This document shows positions 49,801 through 56,256 of a DNA stretch of 64,000 nucleotides, piece by piece. The notes under the pieces are model-generated. The model did not search any database and was not told where the DNA came from. It worked only from the letters and a program-made list of their open reading frames with translations. The DNA is taken from the NCBI GenBank assembly GCA_045542315.1, contig JAZQKU010000043.1:1-64000 (forward strand), written 5' to 3'. Each line of letters begins with the position of its first letter. The stretch's first letter is position 1. The DNA is from RGIG5299 sp045542315 (GTDB lineage: Bacteria > Bacillota > Clostridia > Oscillospirales > RGIG5299). The translations under genes were made by a program, and so were the position numbers.

Positions 49801-49873
49801 TATCAACTATACCGCAGCCGAGCTTGTGATCGAAGGCGTCACCGTTGGCGCATACGATTACGAGGTTAAATGA
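46805..49873 (+). CDS. DUF5696-type surface protein with PDZ-like insert
   Basis: The 1022-residue protein has a Sec signal (FLAVLSVLVMVLPLFSFMASA) and no membrane anchor. A PDZ-like segment lies at about residues 113-168 (NFAAGTLVTEIDDQPITSIEDYVKVLESKKLGDKIKLSYVNRSG). The second half (about 440-1010) matches DUF5696, a glycosidase-like TIM barrel (PIMIDFFMATWESQ, DLYDNGVTNIYANFVGYVKGG, LLSIEPILASLDNGG, MLAVEGASLYSLKY). Families related to this barrel cleave glycans, but no catalytic residue can be named here. It sits between the two permease pairs and probably processes the imported glycan at the cell surface. Confidence 0.8.
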   Translation: MKFKKFLAVLSVLVMVLPLFSFMASADTKADKEVYEFPAQSLAELEIDWDNPIAENGSLKMYFVRYSGLAKETQFAADKVIVDRLTGITDAIYIEEVGETRPSGLIVGGMITPANGITSDLQKANFAAGTLVTEIDDQPITSIEDYVKVLESKKLGDKIKLSYVNRSGDKNDSASETITDENATAPKSLVMKDYYKQNLTTNEFGVVLGSLKVPEGMTEAEFKKIVKAPAGAIIVGAEYKVEIKKASGAAIKDPATGEAPASNKGEQKIKEVESVDQLIEFIENFERDYAYYTGIRQEKNTISVSFKITYQFYEEKSATVTAGVQTDSLFVLDSQNPEAPYLWRAGVDETEYDIADPNIVGRWKNIMRSLVVLYADQLRAESATGTKVTYSSADDKECTTNYAVKNGKLIYSVDFKNAEIKFDVEFGLVDGSFYGKILNKSISEYDDGEGAKRIIDIELMPFFGAVNSVRNGYSIVPDGSGMMINFAENVNSIYAKEYAFSVGGSDILDMDKYLKNKNLLENTNLPVFGMANLDKNVAFVGYSATADAEASVITSPAGYAVDIYRSSLRFRYRYTTDILATNITTTGAGNAIDRTQNLNIKRIAGKRYTNEIVCDKDHEVRYKLLSGENANYSGMANAYRSYLIANGDLKKNILANEDMPIMIDFFMATWESQILFTKIVKMTSFADAKEIAADLYDNGVTNIYANFVGYVKGGYGKNPRIWPIENAIGGANGARDFAEFADAKNIKSLLSIEPILASLDNGGFSTKNDIVNFGNSVAVSDKKGDKYFLNAPAVLKKLNGFTKNVDSINFSGVALETIGNMLTQNYKGKALIETRTDTLNRWDEALKNLSEKTDMLAVEGASLYSLKYSNHILGMPNKSSEYHITYKSVPFVQLILHGFVTYTDEPINLFYDQNVQKLQLIEYGCIPYYKITKEATEKLKLADYNELFSSEYSQWKEDIVSFYTECNEKLAEVWNQPMVYHENNGTTAIVRYENGKTLLINYTAAELVIEGVTVGAYDYEVK

Positions 49874-49890
49874 AAAGGGGTGAAGAAGAA

Positions 49891-51006
49891 TTGAAAAACG
49901 ATGAGAATAAAAACCTCGCGGAGTCGGCAGAGAATATTGCTCCCGTTTCCGAAAAGGTAGAAACCAAAAAAGAAAAGGCTCCCAAAGCTCCCAAAGCCCC
50001 CAAGGCTCCCAAGGAGAAGAAGGTAAAGGCCAAAAAAGAACCCAAGCCCTATAAGGACCCCTCAAAGTTTACCGTATGGCTCAAGAGAAAGATAGATCTT
50101 GAAAAGAGAGCAGCTCTTGAAGGATATTTCTTCACCACGCCTCTTATAATCGGTCTTTTGGTCTTCTTTGCATTCCCCTTAGGTCTCTCGATTGTTTTAA
50201 GCTTCTCGGAGCTTGAAAAAATGGTTGGCTTTGAAATGCACTGGATAGGCTTTAAAAACTACATCGACGTTGTTTTGAACGACGTGCGCTTCACAACGGC
50301 GCTTGGCGAGATCTTCTCCGATACCTTTATTAAAATTCCTCTTATAATTGTTTTCGCGCTTCTTCTTTCAATAATTATAAGCAGAAACATAAAGGGAAAA
50401 GGCTTCTTCCGAGTAGTATTCTTCCTCCCCTTCATATTGGGAACCGGATACGTTCTTGAGCAGCTTTATTCACTCGGCGTTGTGTCGCAGGCTCTTTCAC
50501 TTGACTCCTCGTCGCTCATTCCTCCCTCGGTTATCGCTTACCTCGGCGGCGACTTTACCGCAATGGTAAACGAGTTCCTCGGAATAATCGTTTCGGTTCT
50601 GTGGTCCTGCAGCGTTCAGATACTTATGTTCCTTTCGGGACTTCAGAGCATTTCGCCCACTCTTTACGAGTCTGCCGGCGTTGACGGCGCTACCGAGTGG
50701 GAAAAATTCTGGAAGATAACTCTTCCGATGATAATGCCCATCATGGTCGTTAACATCATCTACTCTATCTGCGATTCCTTCGTAAATGTTGAGAACGGAG
50801 TTCTCACCCTTATTAAGGACCTCACCTACGGTGCAGGCGCACAGATGGAAAAGGCAGCCGCAATTTCCTGGATCTACACACTTATTATAATGGCATTCGT
50901 CGGCATAGTCTTCCTCTTCCTCGGAAGAAGCTACGGATCAGATACTACGAAAGGAGCGAATGAACGTGCAATCAGAAAAGCTAAAAAGCGCCGCTATAAT
51001 TGGTAA
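49891..51006 (+). CDS. Carbohydrate ABC transporter permease (MalF type) with basic Pro/Ala/Lys extension, pair 2
   Basis: The 371-residue protein has a charged N-terminal extension of about 75 residues with KAP repeats (APKAPKAPKAPKEKKVK), then six membrane segments and the EAA loop ESAGVDGATEWEKFWKITLPMIMP. I choose the TTG at 49891, nine bases after AAGGGGTG; an ATG at 49870, overlapping the DUF5696 stop (ATGA), is the alternative. The extension could contact a cytosolic partner such as the missing ATPase. The permease differs clearly from that of pair 1. Confidence 0.9.
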   Translation: MKNDENKNLAESAENIAPVSEKVETKKEKAPKAPKAPKAPKEKKVKAKKEPKPYKDPSKFTVWLKRKIDLEKRAALEGYFFTTPLIIGLLVFFAFPLGLSIVLSFSELEKMVGFEMHWIGFKNYIDVVLNDVRFTTALGEIFSDTFIKIPLIIVFALLLSIIISRNIKGKGFFRVVFFLPFILGTGYVLEQLYSLGVVSQALSLDSSSLIPPSVIAYLGGDFTAMVNEFLGIIVSVLWSCSVQILMFLSGLQSISPTLYESAGVDGATEWEKFWKITLPMIMPIMVVNIIYSICDSFVNVENGVLTLIKDLTYGAGAQMEKAAAISWIYTLIIMAFVGIVFLFLGRSYGSDTTKGANERAIRKAKKRRYNW

Positions 51007-51991
51007 GCTCTTTAAGAGAGAGCCCAAGCCCAAAAAGCCCCGCATGACAAAGGAAGAATTCGTGCAGACCTATAAGCGCAAGATCAAGCAGCCTCAGTTC
51101 TGGGGTTCCGTCGGTCTTAATATAGGAATGTATATCCTTCTTATCGGTATTGCATTCATCTTCCTTTACCCCTTTATATTTATGATAATAACCTCCTTGA
51201 AATCCAATTCCGACCTTATCGACCCCACCATCGGTTGGATTCCGAGATATCTTCGCTGGGAAAACTATGCAATGGCGTTTAAGCTTATGGGCTTTACCAA
51301 ATATATCGGTAACTCGGTGCTTATCACTCTTGTATGTACCCTCGGTCATCTTATATCCTGCACCTTCGTAGGATACGGTCTTGCGAGATTTAAATTCAAG
51401 GGAAGAGGACTTCTTTTCTTCCTCGTTATCCTTACCATTATAATCCCGATTCAGACCACCATCACTCCCAGCTACATTATGTTTGCAAACATCAAGTGGC
51501 TCAATACCTTCCTTCCCACCTTCGTACCCTCCTTCCTCGGACTCGGACTTAAGGGCGGTCTCTTCATCTTCCTTGCAAGAAACTTCCTTTTAGGACTCCC
51601 GAAGGAAATGGAAGAAGCAGCGAGAATCGACGGATGCTCTTTCATCGGCATATTCTTCAGAATAGTTGTTCCGATAGTAAGACCTCTTCTTCTCGTTATT
51701 CTCGTTCTTTCGCTCGTTTGGCACTGGAACGATTACTATGAGCCCTCGCTCTACTTCAAGCAGGATATGCAGCCTCTCTCAACCGGTATTAAAGAGCTTA
51801 TAACTCTTTCGAAGCTTACCGACGAAGAACGCGAGAGAATTCTCGGACGTCCCGTAACCGACGACGATATAGTTAACACCGCAACGGTTATGGCGGGAAG
51901 CTTCATTACCCTTACTCCCCTTATCGTAATGTTCATGTTCTTACAGAAGCAGTTCATTCAGGGCGTTGAGAGAACGGGTCTTGTTGAATAA
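50960..51991 (+). CDS. Carbohydrate ABC transporter permease (MalG type), pair 2
   Basis: The 343-residue protein has a basic N-terminal segment (KLFKREPKPKKPRMTKEEF), six membrane segments, and the EAA loop EMEEAARIDGCSFIGIFFRIVVPIVRP. It is the MalG-like partner of the preceding permease and overlaps it by 47 bp, so they are tightly coupled. The ATG at 50960 and a GTG six bases later share the AAAGGAG site. The loop near the C-terminal end (TDEERERILGRPVTDDDIVNTATVMAGSF) is longer than in pair 1. Confidence 0.92.
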   Translation: MNVQSEKLKSAAIIGKLFKREPKPKKPRMTKEEFVQTYKRKIKQPQFWGSVGLNIGMYILLIGIAFIFLYPFIFMIITSLKSNSDLIDPTIGWIPRYLRWENYAMAFKLMGFTKYIGNSVLITLVCTLGHLISCTFVGYGLARFKFKGRGLLFFLVILTIIIPIQTTITPSYIMFANIKWLNTFLPTFVPSFLGLGLKGGLFIFLARNFLLGLPKEMEEAARIDGCSFIGIFFRIVVPIVRPLLLVILVLSLVWHWNDYYEPSLYFKQDMQPLSTGIKELITLSKLTDEERERILGRPVTDDDIVNTATVMAGSFITLTPLIVMFMFLQKQFIQGVERTGLVE

Positions 51992-51997
51992 TCAATA

Positions 51998-52033
51998 ATT
52001 CTCCGCCGATGCATAACGGCATTGGCGGAGAAT
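51998..52033 (+). other. Hairpin between permease pair 2 and the amidohydrolase gene
   Basis: ATTCTCCGCC (51998-52007) pairs with GGCGGAGAAT (52024-52033). No T tract follows, so it is more likely a processing or stability element that separates the transport genes from the enzyme gene than a terminator. Confidence 0.6.
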
Positions 52034-52063
52034 AAAAGCAAAAACAGAAAGAACGGTGTAAAA

Positions 52064-52840
52064 ATGATTATAGACGCACACGCACACATCGGCGAGATAA
52101 AGGACTTTCTTTGCTTTGACCCGTCGGTTGAAAACCTTTTAAAGAGAATGGACGAGCTTAAGGTTGACGTCGTTATCAATGCAGACTATTACGGTCTTGA
52201 CGTTCCGGATTTTGACCGCGGCGCAGAGGTAAGCATCAATCTTTACAACGTTTCAAACGGAAAGCTCGTAAACTATTTCAACTATAACCCCAAGCATATG
52301 GAAAAATGCCTCGAGGTCATTGAGAAATATCACGATCATCCCGCATTCGTTGGCATAAAGATCCACCCCTCCATGCACCACATCTTTGCAGACGACGAAA
52401 GCTACCGTCCCGTTTGGGAGATCGCAAAGAAATACGACCTTCCCATTATGTCGCACACCTGGGCGCTTTCCGATTACAACCCCCGTCAGAAGTTTGCTGT
52501 TCCCGGTCTCTTTGAGAAATATATCAAAGAATATCCCGAGGTTGACTTCATCTTCGGTCATTCGGGCGGCAGAACAGAGGGTGTAAGAGAGGCTGCGGCC
52601 TTGGCTGCAAAATATGCAAACGCATACCTCGATATAGCAGGCGATCCTTTTGAGTTCGGCGTTGTTGATTACCTTGTCAAAAACGGCGGCGAGGATAAGG
52701 TCCTCTTCGGAACCGACGTTTTCTGGTTCGACTTTTCTCCCCAGCTCGGAATGGTGCTCGGCGCCAACATTTCCGACGAAGCAAAGGAAAAGGTATTTAA
52801 GACAAACGCTCTCAAGGTGTTTAAAAAGCTTAACAAATAA
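52064..52840 (+). CDS. Amidohydrolase-superfamily metal hydrolase (Amidohydro_2 type)
   Basis: The 258-residue protein has the HxH metal motif at the start (MIIDAHAHIGEI), VGIKIHPSMHHIF, LPIMSHTW, VDFIFGHSGGRTEGVREAAALA and the Asp in LFGTDVFWFD, the layout of the Amidohydro_2 (PF04909) group that hydrolyses or decarboxylates small carboxylic or lactone substrates. The ATG at 52064 follows a weak GGTG. It is the last gene of the transport operon, before a strong terminator, and may act on the imported sugar or an acyl group released from it. Confidence 0.87.
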   Translation: MIIDAHAHIGEIKDFLCFDPSVENLLKRMDELKVDVVINADYYGLDVPDFDRGAEVSINLYNVSNGKLVNYFNYNPKHMEKCLEVIEKYHDHPAFVGIKIHPSMHHIFADDESYRPVWEIAKKYDLPIMSHTWALSDYNPRQKFAVPGLFEKYIKEYPEVDFIFGHSGGRTEGVREAAALAAKYANAYLDIAGDPFEFGVVDYLVKNGGEDKVLFGTDVFWFDFSPQLGMVLGANISDEAKEKVFKTNALKVFKKLNK

Positions 52841-52844
52841 TCGT

Positions 52845-52873
52845 AAATCCTCCGCGAAAAGCGGAGGATTTTA
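52845..52873 (+). terminator. Terminator of the carbohydrate-uptake operon
   Basis: AATCCTCCGC and GCGGAGGATT pair around GAAAA and are followed by TTTATTT. Confidence 0.9.
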
Positions 52874-52879
52874 TTTGTA

Positions 52880-52908
52880 TTGACATATTTTAAATAGTAT
52901 GCTATAAT
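52880..52908 (+). promoter_or_regulatory. SigA promoter of glmS
   Basis: A perfect TTGACA (52880-52885) and TATAAT (52903-52908) are 17 bp apart. Confidence 0.9.
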
Positions 52909-52935
52909 ATTATAAAAGAAAGCAGTGAATGCAAG

Positions 52936-53190
52936 GTATATACGTAGCGCCGGCTCCGCGAAAAGCGGAGGACGAGGACGGGGATCATCGAAATTTTCGG
53001 CGGATATTCCCGCGGCTTGAGGCAGTCGAAAGACAGAGGCAAATACCCCTGTAAAGGGGCAACAGATCCTGCTGTCACGCCTTTTGCATTCACCTGACTT
53101 TTAGGGGCATTAAGCCCCGCGGCAAGTGAAGCACGCAGTTTAAAAGCTCGCACCTTTTAAGCTGCAGGCTTTGTTGTGCTTGCCTGAAAA
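52936..53190 (+). ncRNA. glmS ribozyme (GlcN6P-activated self-cleaving riboswitch)
   Basis: The leader of glmS contains the conserved ribozyme core: GTAGCGCCGG at the cleavage site, GACGAGGA, and ATCGAAATTTTCGGCGGAT, followed by the pseudoknot and P3/P4 helices (for example GGGGCATTAAGCCCC near 53103-53118). Cleavage is predicted between A52946 and G52947. Glucosamine-6-phosphate acts as a cofactor in the cleavage; the new 5'-OH end makes the mRNA unstable, so the enzyme is made only when its product is scarce. The exact 3' edge of the fold is approximate. Confidence 0.93.
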
Positions 53191-53208
53191 AGAAAGGTGG
53201 ATTTTTTT

Positions 53209-55011
53209 ATGTGCGGAATTGTTGGTTACAGCGGAAAAAGAGAAGCTAAAGAGGTGCTTGTAAGCGGCCTCTCAAAGCTCGAATACAGAGGCTACGACTC
53301 GGCGGGTATTGCCGTTTCAAAGGCTTCGGGCGTGGAAACGGTCAAATCGAAGGGCAGACTTCTTGAGCTTACCAAAAAGCTTGAGGCTCTGGATATGAGC
53401 GGAAACGTCGGCATCGGTCACACGAGATGGGCAACCCACGGCGAGCCCTCCGATGCAAACTCTCACCCCCACAGAAGCGGAAGAGTAACTCTCGTACACA
53501 ACGGCATTATTGAAAACTATATGCAGCTTAAGGAAAAGCTTATAAACAAGGGCAAGACCTTCGAGTCGGATACCGATACCGAGGTAGTCGTCGCGCTTAT
53601 CGACCATTATTACTCCGATGACCCCATTGCCGCCATCTATAAGGCAATAGGCAAGCTTCGCGGCTCCTACGCTCTTGCTATAATTTTCGACGATATCCCC
53701 GACACCGTTTACGCAATAAGAAAGGACAGCCCTTTGGTTATCGGCGTCGGCAAGGAGGAGATAATAATCGCCTCCGATATCCCCGCATTCCTTTCGGAAA
53801 CGAGGGATTACTATCTTCTTGACGAGGGCGAGCTTGCCATCGTTAAAAACGGTGCGGTAAGATTTACCGACGAGTGGCTTACCGAGCGCAAAAAGGAGCT
53901 TCTCACCGCATCGTGGGATATTGAGGCGGCTGAAAAATGCGGATATCCCCACTTTATGCTAAAGGAAATGCACGAGCAGCCCAAAACGCTTAAGGACACG
54001 ATATTCCCCCGCATAGGCGAAAAAGGCGAAATACTTAAAAACGAGCTTAAAGACACCTCTTATATCAAAAGACTTCACATCGTAGGCTGCGGAAGCGCAA
54101 TGCACGCAGGCCTCTTGGGCAAGGCGTTTATTGAAAAATATGCGCGCGTTCCCGTTTCGGTTGAGATAGCTTCGGAATTCCGCTATGCAAATCCCGTTCT
54201 TTCGGAGGGCGACGTTATCGTGCTTATCTCCCAGTCGGGCGAAACGGCAGACAGTCTTGCCGTTATCAAGCTTGCAAAGGAGCTTAATATTCCCACTATC
54301 GGCATCGTAAACGTTGTAGGTTCCTCTATTGCAAGAGCGGCCGACACCGTTATCTACACCAATGCAGGCCCCGAGATCGCGGTTGCGACCACCAAAGCAT
54401 ACACCGCACAGGTTTCTGTCCTCTATCTTTTGGGACTCCGCCTTGCAGCCGACAGAAAGACGATTTCCGATTCCGATTACAATGATATCGTGAATGCACT
54501 TAAGGTCCTTCCCGAGAATGCCGAGAAGGTGCTTGAAAAGGAAGAGGACTACAAGCGTCTTGCATCGGTCTATCAGAACGCGAAGGATATGTTCTTCATC
54601 GGCAGAGGTCAGGACAGCGCTCTCTGTTGCGAGGGCTCCTTGAAGCTCAAGGAGATATCTTATATGCACTCCGAGGCCTATGCGGCAGGCGAGCTTAAGC
54701 ACGGCACCATCTCGCTTATCACCGACGGTGTTCCCGTTGTCGCCGTTGCGACCACCGAGGCAATGTTTGAAAAGACGGTAAGCAACATAAAAGAAGTCAC
54801 CTCCCGCGGTGCCGACGTTGTATTTGTCACCCAGTTTGACGATGCGGGCGGCTTCTATAAGGATAAGATACAGCTCCCCGCTATCCACGAGGCAATAATG
54901 CCTATCCTTGCGATAATTCCCTTGCAGCTCTTTGCCTATTACGTTTCGATAGACAGAGGCTGTGACGTTGACAAGCCCAGAAATCTCGCAAAATCGGTAA
55001 CTGTTGAATAA
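53209..55011 (+). CDS. glmS: Glutamine-fructose-6-phosphate transaminase (isomerizing)
   Basis: GlmS makes glucosamine-6-phosphate from fructose-6-phosphate and glutamine, the entry to peptidoglycan amino sugars. The 600-residue protein starts MCGIVGYSGKREA with the catalytic Cys2 exposed after Met removal; the glutaminase domain holds GHTRWATHGEPSDANSHPH and HNGIIENY; two SIS sugar-isomerase domains follow (VGCGSAMHAGLLGKAFIE; GRGQDSALCCEGSLKLKEI), and the end is the canonical DKPRNLAKSVTVE. The ATG at 53209 follows AAAGGTGG. The gene is monocistronic and under control of the ribozyme. Confidence 0.98.
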   Translation: MCGIVGYSGKREAKEVLVSGLSKLEYRGYDSAGIAVSKASGVETVKSKGRLLELTKKLEALDMSGNVGIGHTRWATHGEPSDANSHPHRSGRVTLVHNGIIENYMQLKEKLINKGKTFESDTDTEVVVALIDHYYSDDPIAAIYKAIGKLRGSYALAIIFDDIPDTVYAIRKDSPLVIGVGKEEIIIASDIPAFLSETRDYYLLDEGELAIVKNGAVRFTDEWLTERKKELLTASWDIEAAEKCGYPHFMLKEMHEQPKTLKDTIFPRIGEKGEILKNELKDTSYIKRLHIVGCGSAMHAGLLGKAFIEKYARVPVSVEIASEFRYANPVLSEGDVIVLISQSGETADSLAVIKLAKELNIPTIGIVNVVGSSIARAADTVIYTNAGPEIAVATTKAYTAQVSVLYLLGLRLAADRKTISDSDYNDIVNALKVLPENAEKVLEKEEDYKRLASVYQNAKDMFFIGRGQDSALCCEGSLKLKEISYMHSEAYAAGELKHGTISLITDGVPVVAVATTEAMFEKTVSNIKEVTSRGADVVFVTQFDDAGGFYKDKIQLPAIHEAIMPILAIIPLQLFAYYVSIDRGCDVDKPRNLAKSVTVE

Positions 55012-55014
55012 AAG

Positions 55015-55045
55015 AAAAAACCTGCTCGTTTAGAGCAGGTTTTTC
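55015..55045. terminator. Terminator between glmS and the convergent membrane gene
   Basis: AACCTGCTC and GAGCAGGTT pair around GTTTA, with A-rich and T-rich sides, so it works in both directions. Confidence 0.9.
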
Positions 55046-55057
55046 TTATGCTTAAGG

Positions 55058-55912
55058 TTAATTTTCCTTTTTCCTTGAACTGACGGCGCTTACAAAATAG
55101 CCAAGAAAAACGGCTATTACGGGTAAGACGGCAGATGCAACCAAATAGAATTGTTCATAGGAGTAGTCTGCGATTGCAAAAGCGGCGACGGCTAAGGCGG
55201 ATATGGGCAAGATTACGGCAAGCTGAATTGCAAGCGGCTTTTTGTTTATAAAAAACCACAGAATGACGGCTGTTAAGATAAGAAAGACGGCGACAAGACC
55301 GGCTGCGAGAGAAAATCCGTATCTTGAGTCGGCAGGTCTTGTGAAAATGCCGTAAAGACGTAAGCCCGCGCCTGCAAGAGAAGCAGCGGAAATAATTGAA
55401 AAGATTATCAAGGAAAGGGGGGTTGGCTTTCTTGAAAGCTTGAATTCAAAGCCGTAGACCGTGCGGTAAACCAAAAGCTGAACGAGTGATATAATGAGAT
55501 ATATCACGGAAGCAGCCGAAGCCAAAGCCAAAATGGTAACGCCTATTCCCTGACCGAGATCTGCCCAGATCCCCGGCGGACCGAGTATCGTGCCTTGAGA
55601 GGACTCGTGGAGAGAAGAAAGGTCAATGGTGGAAAATATAACAGGTATGACGTTTAAAACCGAAGCGAAGACATAAATCCATTCGGTTTTTCTGCTGCGC
55701 TGTGCAATCGAAAGAGCGACGGGAGTGAAAAATGAGCCGATAGCGCCGCCGAAGACCAATGCCAACGGGATCACGATTAAAAAGCCGTATAAAAGGTTTA
55801 AAAAGTCGTGGCCGTTTGACAGTACCTTAATAACTATCGGCCCCGGGAACCAAAAGATCAAGGCTAATACCGTGACGGCGATAGCCGCACCGTTTTTGTT
55901 TTTTAAGTTCAT
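55058..55912 (-). CDS. Polytopic membrane protein of unknown function
   Basis: The 284-residue protein has about eight membrane segments and short loops. I recognise no family. A loop with GPPGIWADLGQGIG lies around residue 130. It has a perfect SigA promoter, and the palindrome at 55981-55999 lies 10 bp upstream of the -35 in the direction of a regulator that could act on this gene or on the divergent binding-protein gene. Confidence 0.75.
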   Translation of the reverse strand: MNLKNKNGAAIAVTVLALIFWFPGPIVIKVLSNGHDFLNLLYGFLIVIPLALVFGGAIGSFFTPVALSIAQRSRKTEWIYVFASVLNVIPVIFSTIDLSSLHESSQGTILGPPGIWADLGQGIGVTILALASAASVIYLIISLVQLLVYRTVYGFEFKLSRKPTPLSLIIFSIISAASLAGAGLRLYGIFTRPADSRYGFSLAAGLVAVFLILTAVILWFFINKKPLAIQLAVILPISALAVAAFAIADYSYEQFYLVASAVLPVIAVFLGYFVSAVSSRKKEN

Positions 55913-55941
55913 AAAATCACTTCCTTTGTTGTGGTAATTCT

Positions 55942-55970
55942 ATTATACAGTAGCCGCACGGAGTTGTCAA
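55942..55970 (-). promoter_or_regulatory. SigA promoter of the membrane protein gene
   Basis: On the minus strand a perfect TTGACA (55965-55970) and a perfect TATAAT (55942-55947) are 17 bp apart. Confidence 0.88.
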
Positions 55971-55980
55971 CCAAGGGAAT

Positions 55981-55999
55981 TTTGTGCAGATTGCACAAA
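55981..55999. promoter_or_regulatory. 19-bp palindrome TTTGTGCA-GAT-TGCACAAA, candidate operator
   Basis: Same 8-3-8 palindrome as at 25978-25996, with extra similarity outside it (CGTTTTTTGTGCA and ATTCC on the other side, in inverted orientation). It lies between two divergent promoters, 10 bp from the -35 of the minus-strand gene. Confidence 0.55.
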
Positions 56000-56186
56000 A
56001 AACGGGGGAGTAAGAACGCAAAAGGGGCATTTTTGGGGGAGTTACTCCGTAAATTATACACAGAGTATATTTTTTTCAAGCCGAATTTGTAACATTAAAC
56101 AAAACGGCAACGCCGCTTTAAAAAACGGCAGTATGTTAATTTGTTAACAAACTTTTTGAAAAATATGCGTATTTTGCGGTTTTTGC

Positions 56187-56215
56187 TTGACAAATTGGGG
56201 TTAATCGTTTATAAT
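56187..56215 (+). promoter_or_regulatory. SigA promoter of the orphan solute-binding lipoprotein
   Basis: A perfect TTGACA (56187-56192) and TATAAT (56210-56215) are 17 bp apart. The stretch 56000-56186 between the palindrome and this promoter contains no gene. Confidence 0.88.
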
Positions 56216-56256
56216 TTAATCGTAAAACCCAAAAGCGTATGAAAGGACGAAATTTT

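Noticed and set aside
53959..54888. 309-codon open frame opposite glmS (similar shadows at 49097-50065, 45830-46534, 47786-48658 and 61659-62408)
   Set aside because: All are antisense to strongly supported genes and show the Gly/Val/Cys-rich composition of reverse frames.
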